In this document: positions 7,187-15,686 of the stretch, in pieces
Position numbering within the stretch: position 1 is the first letter of the stretch
Layout: the number at the start of each line of letters is the position of its first letter
From: CAZHTS01 sp964535315
GTDB taxonomy: Bacteria; Chloroflexota; Anaerolineae; Anaerolineales; Anaerolineaceae
Assembly: GCA_964535315.1 (NCBI GenBank)
Contig: CAZHTS010000007.1
Coordinates: 1 to 64,000 of the forward strand
DNA length: 64,000 nucleotides
Direction of reading: 5' to 3'
Notes under the pieces: model-generated
The model's input: the letters and a program-made list of their open reading frames with translations, nothing else
Told to the model about the DNA's origin: nothing
The model's database searches: none
Program-made: the position numbers and the translations under genes

Positions 7187-9298
7187 ATGAAAAAGGTGAA
7201 TCTGATTCTTTTGTTCGTGCTGTTGGTCGGCGCGGCGGTGCCGACTATGCCAGCGTACGCGGCGGGTTCGGCCGCGCCGCTGACCGCAGTTACCGAAACC
7301 GCCGAAAAGCTGGCGAACCAGTATCTGGAGCTTTACACCACCGCCAGTTCCAGCAGTATGTACCCGGTTGGCGGCCTGGTTTTCACCAAACAACCGACCG
7401 ATTCCGGGTACGTGCGCTACGTATTTACCCTGCCAGAGCCTAAGGAGGCCTATACTTCCATTCAGATCGGCTTTTTTGGTTATGAAAAGACGGGGTCAGG
7501 CCCCGATATGCGTGTCCAGAACTGGACCACTGCCGCCCTGGATACCTACGGGTTCCCGGATGCGCCCACCACCACGATTGGCGAACACATCGTCACCCTG
7601 ACGACGCCGGTCATCACCCAGTACATCAATGAGGCGCGCCAGCTGCGCTTCGATTTGTTCTTCGACGCGGCGGACACGACCGAGATTTCCAAGGTCTTCA
7701 TCCGCTACGCCTATAATCGCCGCCCGACCGATCCAACCAACCCCACCCCGACCAACAACGCCATCGACGTCAAGCTGGATTCGCTCGATCGTGTGCTGTT
7801 GAGCTGGCAGGGTGGCGACGATCCCGATGGCCCGCCGGTTAACTACGATGTGTACGTGTGGAGCACGCTCGATCCCATGCCGGCTGTGCCGACCATCTCG
7901 ACCGCCGGTATCAAGAGCGCCCTGGTAGGTGTGTTCAAGAACACCGATTACTTCTGGAAGGTGGTGGCGCGCGATACGACGCTGCCCACCCTGACCAACG
8001 CCAATACGGCGGTCTGGCGTTTCAAGACGCAGCGCATCTGCCAGCATCTGATCCTTTCACACCTGGGCGACGGTCAGGACCCGGTGGTTTCTTCGCCGAC
8101 CAACTCAACCGGCTGCTCGGCTGGTTATTTCTATGCGGGTGAGACCGTCACCCTTTCGGCCCGTCCGGATGTCGGCCGGGTGGTGGATAAGTGGGTGGAT
8201 CTTACCGCCGGCATCGATCTTTCGGTGCCTGCCAATTCGGTCGTTTCGGTTGTGGTGCCGTCTGTTGCGGCTCCGTACGAATGGCGTGTCCAGGCGAACT
8301 ACAAACGGGCCTGTTACAAGGTAACCGTTGGTCACACCGGACAGGGTACGGACCCCGTGATTGGCCCGCCTACCACGGCCCCCAGCGGCGAATGCGGTTC
8401 CACTGAATTCCAGTATGGCGACACGGTGAATTTCTCCGGCGCCACCCCGGCCGACTCGAACTGGGTTGTCTCCGGTTGGAGCAATACCGATGATGACGGC
8501 GCCAAGACCGCCACCAACATCCTGACCATGCCATCCAATCACGTCAACGTGTTGGTCAACTATACGCTCAAGTGCGTCTCGGTTGTCACCAACTACACCG
8601 GTTCGGGCAGCGCCCCAACCCTCTCGGGCGGCTCGGGCGGCTGTGCGGCGGGTAAGTACAAGGTCGGCGATACGATCACCGCCACCGCAAACCCCGCCTC
8701 GGGCTGGAAGGTGGGCGGTTGGTCCGGTACGAACAACAACGCCACCACCGCCAGCAGCAACGCGGTGACCATCCCGGCGGTGACCACCCACACCATCACG
8801 GTCAACTACATCAGTTCGAGCAGCGGCACCCCCGCCACGATCAACGGCAGTGTGACCTTGCAGGGACGCGCACCGGCGCCGAACAGCGGTTGGATCACCA
8901 CCCTGACCGTGACGCTGACCCTGACCGGTCAATCCTCGCCGGCCTATACTTTCAATAATGTTCCCACCGATCTCAACGGTCGGTTCATCCTCAACGGCAT
9001 TACGCCGGGTAAGTATGACATCCGCATCAAGGGCATCCATACGCTGCGTAACCGTCTGCTGGGTTATACGCTGACCAACGATGCCAATACCGTAACTTTT
9101 GGCACTCTGCTGGAAGGCGACGCCAACAACGATAACACCGTGGGTGGCGCCGACTTCTCCATGCTGGTCGCCTCGTACAACAAATGCCTGGGCGCTGGCG
9201 GCTTCGACTCCCGCTCCGATTTCAACGGTGACAACTGTGTGACCGGGGCCGATTTCTCCTTGCTGGCGACCAATTACGGGAAGGCTGGGCAACCATGA
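7187..9298 (+). CDS. Secreted multidomain protein with C-terminal type I dockerin
   Basis: A 703-residue exported protein. Order: signal peptide (about 1-23, ending AYA); a beta-rich domain without a name (30-175); a fibronectin type III-like domain (about 180-283); three Cys-containing bacterial surface repeats (about 284-540, each with a GDxVxxxA and W-containing core ending in VNY); a carboxypeptidase-regulatory-like domain (about 548-641, GRFILNGITPGKYDIRIKG); and a dockerin (643-700) with two Ca-binding loops, GDANNDNTVGGADFSML and DFNGDNCVTGADFSLL. No catalytic domain is visible. Dockerins bind cohesins, and the next two genes encode cohesins, so this protein is probably docked to them at the surface. 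The start at 7187 has AGGAGG 6 nt upstream. It overlaps the next gene by 4 nt (ATGA). Confidence 0.9.
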   Translation: MKKVNLILLFVLLVGAAVPTMPAYAAGSAAPLTAVTETAEKLANQYLELYTTASSSSMYPVGGLVFTKQPTDSGYVRYVFTLPEPKEAYTSIQIGFFGYEKTGSGPDMRVQNWTTAALDTYGFPDAPTTTIGEHIVTLTTPVITQYINEARQLRFDLFFDAADTTEISKVFIRYAYNRRPTDPTNPTPTNNAIDVKLDSLDRVLLSWQGGDDPDGPPVNYDVYVWSTLDPMPAVPTISTAGIKSALVGVFKNTDYFWKVVARDTTLPTLTNANTAVWRFKTQRICQHLILSHLGDGQDPVVSSPTNSTGCSAGYFYAGETVTLSARPDVGRVVDKWVDLTAGIDLSVPANSVVSVVVPSVAAPYEWRVQANYKRACYKVTVGHTGQGTDPVIGPPTTAPSGECGSTEFQYGDTVNFSGATPADSNWVVSGWSNTDDDGAKTATNILTMPSNHVNVLVNYTLKCVSVVTNYTGSGSAPTLSGGSGGCAAGKYKVGDTITATANPASGWKVGGWSGTNNNATTASSNAVTIPAVTTHTITVNYISSSSGTPATINGSVTLQGRAPAPNSGWITTLTVTLTLTGQSSPAYTFNNVPTDLNGRFILNGITPGKYDIRIKGIHTLRNRLLGYTLTNDANTVTFGTLLEGDANNDNTVGGADFSMLVASYNKCLGAGGFDSRSDFNGDNCVTGADFSLLATNYGKAGQP

Positions 9299-9906
9299 AC
9301 TTGTATTCCAGGGGTATCACCGCAGGGTTGATCTTCCTGGTTCTCGGAGCCATGCTGGCGGGTTGTGCGTCGGCGCCTTCGGCTGCCACGCCCGCCACAA
9401 CTGGCCCCCTGGTGATCACCCAGGGCGTCGATCCTACCAAGACGCTGCCTGCGCCGGGCCCGACCTTTGCGCCCGGTGTGGTGAACATGTCGTTTGAACC
9501 GCAGACCTATCAGGCCGTGGCCGGCCAGGAGTTTATCCTTACCATTCGTGTTCAGGCTGGTGAACAATTGGTGGATACAGCCCAGGCCAGTTTCAACTAC
9601 GATCCTGCTTTTCTGTCGGTGGTGGAGATCATCCCAGGCAAGACCTTGCCGACCCTGCTGCAAAACACGTTTGACGATAAGACGGGTACGCTCGATTACA
9701 GTGCGGGGGCTTTGCCGCCCGCACAACCCGCCAAGGGTACGTTCGATCTCGCTCAAGTTAAGTTCAAGGCCCTGACGACGACTCCCGCTACTTTCCTGGT
9801 GTTTCAATTTGCCATGCCGCGTCAGTCTGCTGTGTTCTATCAGGGTCTCCCCGTTCTGGCTACCAATGGTGCGCTGAATGGCACAGTTACCTTGCAATCT
9901 CAATAG
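9295..9906 (+). CDS. Lipoprotein with a single cohesin domain
   Basis: A 203-residue lipoprotein. The signal sequence ends with lipobox LAGC (Cys23). A Thr/Pro/Ala linker is followed by one cohesin domain (about 65-200), recognised by VAGQEFILTIRVQAG, the LVDTAQASFNYDPAFLSV segment and the ALPPAQPAKGTFDLAQVKF stretch, matching the two cohesins encoded next. It probably anchors a dockerin-bearing partner to the membrane, most simply the product of the preceding gene, with which it overlaps by ATGA and so is translationally coupled. Whether the cohesin really recognises that dockerin is inferred from the neighbourhood only. Confidence 0.88.
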   Translation: MNLYSRGITAGLIFLVLGAMLAGCASAPSAATPATTGPLVITQGVDPTKTLPAPGPTFAPGVVNMSFEPQTYQAVAGQEFILTIRVQAGEQLVDTAQASFNYDPAFLSVVEIIPGKTLPTLLQNTFDDKTGTLDYSAGALPPAQPAKGTFDLAQVKFKALTTTPATFLVFQFAMPRQSAVFYQGLPVLATNGALNGTVTLQSQ

Positions 9907-9928
9907 CTCGTTTCAAGGAGGACAAAAC

Positions 9929-11938
9929 ATGAAAGTCAGGAAGTTTACACTGAAAGCGCTTGTCCTGTTCCTCACCGTTGCTATGATCTGGATGGGGGCA
10001 GCGCCCGCCCCTCAGGTCATGGCAGCCCCGGCGGCTGCCGGTGCGGTCGGGATGGCGATCACGCCTGCTGCGGTTTCGACCACGGCGGGTAGTGAATTTA
10101 CCGTTTCCGTCCAGGTGATGGCAGGCTCGCAGGTTGTCGATACGGTTCAGGCCAGCCTGGACTTCGACCCGACCTATTTGAATGTCGTGTCGATTGCCCC
10201 GGGCGGCAGCCTGCCGACGCCCCTGCAGAACACCTACGATAACGCCAGCGGCACGATCGACTTCAGCGCCGGGGCGTTGCCGCCGGCGCTGGCGCCCAGC
10301 GGGACGTTCACGCTGTGCCAGATCACCTTCCGTGCAGTTGGCGGGTCGTCGGGCACCACCGTTACCTTCCACAACGTGGCGCCGCGCGCTTCGGATGCCT
10401 TCTACCAGGGCAACTCGGTGATCAACGCCGGGGCGCTGACCTACACCACGGTGGTGTCGGATGGCTCCGGGTCGTCGACCACCGGCACGGCCACGCCCGC
10501 CCCAACGGCGGTCGCTTCCACCGGTTCTGGTGCGGTGTCGATCTCGCTCACCCCGGCCTCGCGCTCGGTGGCGTTGAACGAGCAGTTCATCATGAGCATC
10601 CAGGTGGCGGCCGGCACGCAGCCGGTGGATACGGTTCAGGCCAGCCTGAACTTCAACCCGGCGCTGCTCAGGGTCCTTTCCATCACGCCGGGAGGCAGCC
10701 TGGGAACCGTTCTGCAGAACACCTACAACAACACCAACGGTACGGTAGACTTTGGCGCCGGAGCTCTGCCGCCGGCCACCGCCCCCACCGGCGCCTTCAC
10801 GCTGGCGACGGTGACCTTCCAGGGCCTGGCCAACACGTCCGGGACGCCGATCAGCTTTAACAGCGCCGCCCCGCGTGAGACGGGCGCCTTCTATCAGGGC
10901 ACCTCGTATTACGCCGCCGGCAGCGCCGCCGGCGCCACCGTGGCGGTCGGCGGCGGCATCTCGCCGACGCCGGTGCCTACTTACGCTCCGTATCCGTACC
11001 CCAACACCTGGTGGCCGTGGTACTATGCCAACTTCCCCACCTTTAGCGTCTTGTCGGTGGCGACGGACAGCACCGTGACCGTGCAGACCTACAACTTCCC
11101 GGCCAACCAGACCTTCACCGTGCGCATGGGTGAATACGGTACGCTGGGGATCGGCGGTATCGTCGTGGCGACGATTAACTCCGGAGCGGGCGGCATGTTC
11201 CAGGCGACCTTCAACGTTCCGCCGGCGCTGTACGGCCGCTATCGCATCGCCATCCGCATGGATGGCAACTGGGGCGGGTACTACGCCTACAACTGGTTCT
11301 ACAACAACACGGCCAACCCTGGGTGGGATGGCGGCGGCTACTACTACGGCATCCCGACCTTCAGCGTCCTGTCGGTTGCCCGCGACCAGTCCGTCACCGT
11401 GCAGACCTCCAATCTGCCCCCCAACCAGACCTTCACCGTGCGCATGGGCGCCTACGGCTCACTGGGCATCGGCGGCATCGTGGTGGGTACCTTCAATTCC
11501 GGCACGGGGGGGGCGCAGCAGTTGACCTATAACATCCCCGACCAGCTCAAGGGCAGCTACCAGGTTGCCATCCGTATGGACACCCCTGGCGGCTACTATG
11601 CCTACAACTGGTTCTACAACAACACCACCGGTTCGGGGTGGAGCGGCGGTTACTATGGTATTCCTACCTTCAGCATCACCTCGGTGGTGCGCGATTCGCA
11701 GGTGACCATTCTGACCAACAACCTGCCCCCCAACCAGACCTTCACCGTGCGCATGGGCCCCTATGGCACGTTGGGGATCAACGGGATCGTGGTGGGCACC
11801 ACCAACACGGGCGCGGGTGGTGCCATGACGTTGACCTATCCAATCCCGGATGCCTTGAAGGGTAGTTACCAGATCGCCGTCCGCATGGATAGCCAGACGG
11901 GTTATTACTACGCTTACAACTGGTTCTACAACAACTAA
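9929..11938 (+). CDS. Scaffoldin-like protein: two cohesins plus three WFYNN repeats
   Basis: A 669-residue exported protein. Signal peptide about 1-33 (ends VMAAPA); cohesin 1 at about 38-175 and cohesin 2 at about 202-340, both with VDTVQASLxF, LQNTYxNxxGT and AGALPPAxAPxGxFTL; a Pro/Tyr linker; then three 90-residue repeats (about 369-462, 474-566, 576-669) ending in YAYNWFYNN, the last at the exact C-terminus. These are the same repeats as in the protein at 3387-4835. The protein can present two docking sites on a repeat stalk, like a small scaffoldin. AAGGAGG 7 nt before the ATG supports the start. It follows the one-cohesin gene by 22 nt in the same operon. Confidence 0.9.
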   Translation: MKVRKFTLKALVLFLTVAMIWMGAAPAPQVMAAPAAAGAVGMAITPAAVSTTAGSEFTVSVQVMAGSQVVDTVQASLDFDPTYLNVVSIAPGGSLPTPLQNTYDNASGTIDFSAGALPPALAPSGTFTLCQITFRAVGGSSGTTVTFHNVAPRASDAFYQGNSVINAGALTYTTVVSDGSGSSTTGTATPAPTAVASTGSGAVSISLTPASRSVALNEQFIMSIQVAAGTQPVDTVQASLNFNPALLRVLSITPGGSLGTVLQNTYNNTNGTVDFGAGALPPATAPTGAFTLATVTFQGLANTSGTPISFNSAAPRETGAFYQGTSYYAAGSAAGATVAVGGGISPTPVPTYAPYPYPNTWWPWYYANFPTFSVLSVATDSTVTVQTYNFPANQTFTVRMGEYGTLGIGGIVVATINSGAGGMFQATFNVPPALYGRYRIAIRMDGNWGGYYAYNWFYNNTANPGWDGGGYYYGIPTFSVLSVARDQSVTVQTSNLPPNQTFTVRMGAYGSLGIGGIVVGTFNSGTGGAQQLTYNIPDQLKGSYQVAIRMDTPGGYYAYNWFYNNTTGSGWSGGYYGIPTFSITSVVRDSQVTILTNNLPPNQTFTVRMGPYGTLGINGIVVGTTNTGAGGAMTLTYPIPDALKGSYQIAVRMDSQTGYYYAYNWFYNN

Positions 11939-11950
11939 GTCTTATGGATG

Positions 11951-11986
11951 GAGCGCCCGCCGTTCCTGGCGGGGCGGCGGGCGCTC
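11951..11986 (+). terminator. GC-rich hairpin after the two-cohesin gene
   Basis: A perfect 12-bp stem (11951-11962 with 11975-11986) starts 12 nt after the stop codon. There is no clean T-run, so it could be a terminator of reduced strength or an mRNA-stabilising end. Confidence 0.5.
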
Positions 11987-12111
11987 TCGGATGTTCGGTT
12001 TCTCACAGCAGCGCACACTGTAACCTGGTAGCTTTGTGGAGGATCTGGTTTTTGACCATTCCTTCTGGTTTGGTGTGTCGCAGTGTGGCGAATCTGAGAG
12101 AGGATTGTTTG

Positions 12112-12924
12112 ATGAAAAAGCGTTTCCTGATCGTTTTGCTCCTCCTGACGTTTGTTTTGACTGCCTGTTTACCCAAACCGGCCAAGCCTGCTACACAAAC
12201 CAAGTCCACCCAGGCGCAGGCGGCGGCGCCCACCCCGCCGCCGCCGCCCGCCGATGTGTCTACGCCGGCGGCGGGGATGCCGAACCCGTCTGAAGATGTC
12301 AAAAAAGTGTTGAGCGCCTGCCTGACGCTGTTGCAGGCCGACGCCAACAATGCCCAGGCGCAGGAATATTTTACCCAGGCGCTCAAGGGGCGCGTCTCCG
12401 CCGGGACGCCGGTCTCGGCCATTCTGGCGCTGCAGGCGCCGTTTAACTCTTTTGAACTGTCCGCCGTGACCTTCTCGCCGGACGGCAAGCAGGCCATCGT
12501 CCAGGCTACCCTGGTGGGCGCCACCTCAACTGTGCGGCGCTTTGTGCTGGTCACCGAGGGCGAGCAGTGGAAGATCCAACTGGTGGAGACTGCGGATGCA
12601 CCGATCGAATATCCGACCACACCCGAGGGGGTGGTGCAGATGTTCCTGGCTGCTTACCAGCAGGCTCCTGACCAGATGGCGATTTTCCTCACCCCGAATT
12701 TGATTGCAAAAATTCCTGCCGGTGGGTCGGTCGGTGATCTGCTGCAACTCAACGGCCCGGTGGAAGGCTTTGTGATCGAATCGGCCTCGGCCAGTGGGAA
12801 TGCATCCGGTGCGGCGCTGATCGTTTCGCTGCGCGCCGGCGGCGCGGATGCCATGCGCATCTTTGGCCTGGTGCAAAATAACGGTCTGTGGCAGATCGAT
12901 ACCATCGAACTGCCCAAACAATAA
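12112..12924 (+). CDS. Lipoprotein of unknown function downstream of the cohesin genes
   Basis: A 270-residue lipoprotein: signal sequence with lipobox LTAC (Cys18), then a Pro/Ala/Thr linker. The body looks like two alpha/beta modules (about 65-160 and 170-270), each with a helix followed by strands carrying VIVQATLVG/ALIVSLRAGG and a WQI(D/Q) ending, resembling the NTF2-like DUF4878 layout, although I cannot assign a family. The long upstream reading frame is noise; the ATG at 12112 has GAGAGAGGA upstream and gives the signal peptide. It is separated from the two-cohesin gene by 173 nt and a hairpin, so it may have its own promoter. Confidence 0.75.
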   Translation: MKKRFLIVLLLLTFVLTACLPKPAKPATQTKSTQAQAAAPTPPPPPADVSTPAAGMPNPSEDVKKVLSACLTLLQADANNAQAQEYFTQALKGRVSAGTPVSAILALQAPFNSFELSAVTFSPDGKQAIVQATLVGATSTVRRFVLVTEGEQWKIQLVETADAPIEYPTTPEGVVQMFLAAYQQAPDQMAIFLTPNLIAKIPAGGSVGDLLQLNGPVEGFVIESASASGNASGAALIVSLRAGGADAMRIFGLVQNNGLWQIDTIELPKQ

Positions 12925-12946
12925 TCGCTATTTTCTTCAGGACAGG

Positions 12947-12987
12947 CGGAGGCTGCCGGTTTGCTGGCAGCCTCCGTGCTTTTTTTG
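12947..12987 (+). terminator. Intrinsic terminator of the surface-protein run
   Basis: An 11-bp stem (12947-12957 with 12966-12976) followed by GTGC and seven T. It ends the plus-strand genes before the convergent crtB. Confidence 0.9.
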
Positions 12988-12996
12988 TGCGGGCGT

Positions 12997-13902
12997 TCAG
13001 GCCGGAGGGGACAGGCGGGCGATGGTGTAGAGGATGCCGGGCAGCATGCTCAACTTGCGCAGCGCAGTGGTGTAGGCGCGCTGTTCGTAGACGCGATAGT
13101 GAATGGCCTCGATTTCATCCAGGATGGCGCGGTAGAGCAGGGCCGCGGCCCCCACCGCCGGGCGGGCGCTGGGGTTGAGCAGGGCGATACCCGGCAGCGC
13201 CTCGCGGTAAAGCTGCCGCGCTCGCTCGATTTCGAAGCGCATCAGCGCCACAAAACGGGCGTCATACACCCGGTTGAAGAGGTCCTCCAGGGTCAGGTCG
13301 AAACGCCGCAGGTCTTCCAGTGGCAGGTACACGCGCCCGCGTTCCAGGTCTTCGCCCACGTCGCGCAGGATGTTGGTCAGTTGCAAGGCCAGGCCCAGGC
13401 GGATGGCGTAGGCGGCGGCGTGTTCGAAGCTGGCGCCGGGCGCCAGCCCGATGATTGGGATCGACAGCAGCCCAACGGTCGAGGCGACGTGGTAACAGTA
13501 CCGCTCCAGATCGCTCCACGAGCGATAGGTCTTCTGGTACAGGTCCATGAGCACGCCGTTGATCAGTTCCTGCTCGTAGCGATGTTCCACCTGATATTGC
13601 TGGCGGGTGTACGCCCAGGCATACAGCAGCGGGTTGTCCTGCGCCTCGGGCGGCCGGGCGACGCGCTCGCGCCAGGCTTCGATATCCGCCGGTCGGGCGT
13701 CCTGGCGGTCGACCAAATCGTCGGTGGCGCGGCAAAAAGCGTACAGTGCCCGGATGGCCTTGCGCTGTGCACCGGGCAGCAGGCCGGTGGCGAGGTAAAA
13801 CGTCCTGGAATGGAGCCGGATGATCGCTTCTGTGGCTTTCAGGGCGCTGTCGCGATTCCAGCCGGGAGATGTGGAGGGGGCGCAAAGGGGAATGGCGGCC
13901 AT
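12997..13902 (-). CDS. crtB: Phytoene/squalene synthase family (15-cis-phytoene synthase)
   Basis: A 301-residue trans-prenyltransferase that joins two prenyl diphosphates head to head, most likely two geranylgeranyl diphosphates to phytoene. The first Asp-rich motif DDLVD (61-65) and the second NILRDVGEDLERGRVYLP (about 195-212) are intact, as is the SRTFYLATGLLP segment that binds the first substrate. It follows crtI by 26 nt on the same strand, so the pair makes and desaturates a carotenoid backbone. A C30 function (dehydrosqualene, CrtM-like) cannot be excluded from sequence alone, but the neighbouring desaturase is CrtI-like. No cyclase or ketolase is present in the window. Confidence 0.9.
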   Translation of the reverse strand: MAAIPLCAPSTSPGWNRDSALKATEAIIRLHSRTFYLATGLLPGAQRKAIRALYAFCRATDDLVDRQDARPADIEAWRERVARPPEAQDNPLLYAWAYTRQQYQVEHRYEQELINGVLMDLYQKTYRSWSDLERYCYHVASTVGLLSIPIIGLAPGASFEHAAAYAIRLGLALQLTNILRDVGEDLERGRVYLPLEDLRRFDLTLEDLFNRVYDARFVALMRFEIERARQLYREALPGIALLNPSARPAVGAAALLYRAILDEIEAIHYRVYEQRAYTTALRKLSMLPGILYTIARLSPPA

Positions 13903-13928
13903 AGCTGTACGCTCCTTGAGGTGGAGAC

Positions 13929-15407
13929 TTATCCTCCTTCGATGAGCTTTTCGGCGATGATGGAGGAGGAGAGCACGCCGGGCAGCCCCGCTCCGGGGTG
14001 GGTGCCGGCGCCGACGAAGTACAGGTTATCAAAGTCTTCCGAGCGGTTGTGCGGGCGGAACCAGGCCGACTGGGTGAGGATGGGTTCCACCGAGAAGGCG
14101 GCGCCTTTGTAGCTGTTGAGCGTGTTCTGGAAGTGCAGCGGGTCGATGTAATGTTCGGCGACGATGTTGGCGCGCAGGTCGGGCAGGTAGTTTTCTTCCA
14201 GGAATTGCATGATGCGGTCGCGATAGGGGCGGGCCATGTGCGTCCAGTCGACGCCGGCGTCCAGGTGCGGCACCGGGGCAAGCACGTAGAACGACTCGCA
14301 GCCTTCGGGCGCCATGCCGGGGTCGGTCAGGGTCGGCATGTGCAGGTAGAGCGAGAAGTCGTCGGCCAGTACTTTGCGTTTGAAGATGTCGTCCAGCAGT
14401 TCTTTGTAGCGCCTGCTCAGGATGATGTTGTGATGCCCCAGACCGCTGTCGCGGTACAGCCGGCGTGTGCCGAAGTAGATGACGAACAACGACATGCTGT
14501 AACGCAGGTTGGCGTAACGCCGGTCGCTGTTGACCCGCCGGGCCTGGGCCGGGATGAGATTGCGATAGGTGAAAGCCACGTCGGCGTTAGAGACGACGAC
14601 GTCGGCGCGGTGGATGCTGCCATCTTCCAGGCGAACGCCGGTTACCTTGCGACCCTCGACCAGGATTTCTTTCACCGCCGTGTTGTAATGGATCTTGCCG
14701 CCCAACTCGGTCAGCAGACGCACCAGGCCATCGATGATCGCCCCCGTGCCACCGCGGGCATAAAACACGCCCCACTCGCGTTCGAGGTAATGGATCATGG
14801 TGTAAATGCTGGTGGTATTGAAGGGGTTGCCGCCCACCAACAGCGGGTGAAAGGAGAAAATCTGGCGCAAGAAGTCATCTTTGATGAATTGCGATACGTA
14901 CTGGTAAACCGTTTTGTAGGATTGCAACCGGATCAAATCGGGCGCCACCTTGAGCATGTCACTCACATGCAGAAAGGGGGTGTCGGCCAGTTCGATGAAG
15001 CCTTTCTCGAAGATGGGGCGGGTGGTGGCGATGAAACGCTCGTAGCCGGCCTTGTCGGCGGGGTTGATCCGTTCGATTTCGGAAAGGATGAATTGGGGAT
15101 CGTTGTTGTAGTTAAAAACACGCTTCTGGTGGTCGAAGATACGGTAGAAGGGATCGACCGGGAGGAATTCAAAGTAATCGGCCCGGTTCTTGCCAACGGC
15201 GGTGTAGATATCATCGAACATGAAGGGGGCGGTAATCACAGTGGGGCCGCCGTCGAATTTGAAGCCGTTGATTTCGTATAGATAGCCGCGTCCGCCGGGC
15301 TTGTCGCGTTTTTCAAAGACTTCCACGTCGTTGCCGCGCCCGGCCAGCCGGGTGGCCGCGCCCAACCCGCCAAAACCGCTGCCGATGACGATGATTTTTT
15401 TGCGCAT
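13929..15407 (-). CDS. crtI: Phytoene desaturase (CrtI family)
   Basis: A 492-residue FAD-dependent carotenoid desaturase. The N-terminal dinucleotide-binding fold is clear (VIGSGFGGLGAATRL, G9-x-G11-x-x-G14, then the acidic strand end VEVFEK). The family motif KPGGRGYLYEINGFKFDGG follows, and the C-terminal FAD motif is seen in NLYFVGAGTHPGAGLPGVL. It would convert phytoene to lycopene or a less desaturated product. The start at 15407 is set by the GxGxxG position and an AAGGGAG upstream; 68 extra upstream codons in the same frame lie in the promoter region. First gene of the crtI-crtB operon. The promoter carries direct repeats also found at the tandem B12-binding regulators. Confidence 0.92.
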   Translation of the reverse strand: MRKKIIVIGSGFGGLGAATRLAGRGNDVEVFEKRDKPGGRGYLYEINGFKFDGGPTVITAPFMFDDIYTAVGKNRADYFEFLPVDPFYRIFDHQKRVFNYNNDPQFILSEIERINPADKAGYERFIATTRPIFEKGFIELADTPFLHVSDMLKVAPDLIRLQSYKTVYQYVSQFIKDDFLRQIFSFHPLLVGGNPFNTTSIYTMIHYLEREWGVFYARGGTGAIIDGLVRLLTELGGKIHYNTAVKEILVEGRKVTGVRLEDGSIHRADVVVSNADVAFTYRNLIPAQARRVNSDRRYANLRYSMSLFVIYFGTRRLYRDSGLGHHNIILSRRYKELLDDIFKRKVLADDFSLYLHMPTLTDPGMAPEGCESFYVLAPVPHLDAGVDWTHMARPYRDRIMQFLEENYLPDLRANIVAEHYIDPLHFQNTLNSYKGAAFSVEPILTQSAWFRPHNRSEDFDNLYFVGAGTHPGAGLPGVLSSSIIAEKLIEGG

Positions 15408-15440
15408 TGCTCCCTTCCTCCTGTTGTTGATGCCGGTGTG

Positions 15441-15469
15441 CAGACAGGGTTTCAGTGGTTCCCTGTCTG
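15441..15469. repeat. Inverted repeat in the crtI leader
   Basis: CAGACAGGG (15441-15449) and CCCTGTCTG (15461-15469) can pair perfectly over 9 bp with an 11-base loop in the crtI 5' leader. It could affect mRNA stability or translation. Confidence 0.4.
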
Positions 15470-15470
15470 T

Positions 15471-15492
15471 TTGTATATTATTTGTAGCATGA
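15471..15492. promoter_or_regulatory. 11-bp direct repeats at the crtI promoter
   Basis: TTGTATA at 15471 and TTGTAGC at 15482 are spaced by exactly 11 bp, overlapping the predicted -10 and start region of crtI. The same TTGTATA/TTGTGTA arrangement with 11-bp spacing lies beside the CarH-like regulators at 30341-30358. Confidence 0.45.
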
Positions 15493-15509
15493 TGCCGGAT
15501 GGGCATCAA
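15481..15509 (-). promoter_or_regulatory. Probable crtI promoter with internal palindrome
   Basis: On the minus strand, TTGATG (15504-15509) and TACAAA (15481-15486) are separated by 17 bases. The spacer holds an inverted repeat TGATGCC/GGCATCA (15490-15496 with 15502-15508). Confidence 0.45.
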
Positions 15510-15636
15510 TGATTTGTATAGTGTGTGCGCTGGACGCCCCTGTGCGCGCTCGAAAATATGAGGCAGGATCGCTTGTGCCGCTCTGCTCTTATCATATCCT
15601 GTGTGGTTCACAAAGACAAGAGCGTTGCTTAAATAT

Positions 15637-15665
15637 TTCAGGCGCCCGTTTTGCGGGCGCCTGAA
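15637..15665 (-). terminator. Terminator of the VOC gene
   Basis: A perfect 12-bp stem (15637-15648 with 15654-15665) begins 22 nt past the stop codon. On the minus strand it is followed by ATATTTAA, a weak U-tract. Confidence 0.65.
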
Positions 15666-15686
15666 GCCAGGGGGATGGGAAACGGC

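Noticed and set aside
12961..15281. Long plus-strand frames opposite crtB and crtI
   Set aside because: Shadow frames; the opposite strand carries unmistakable prenyltransferase and FAD motifs.
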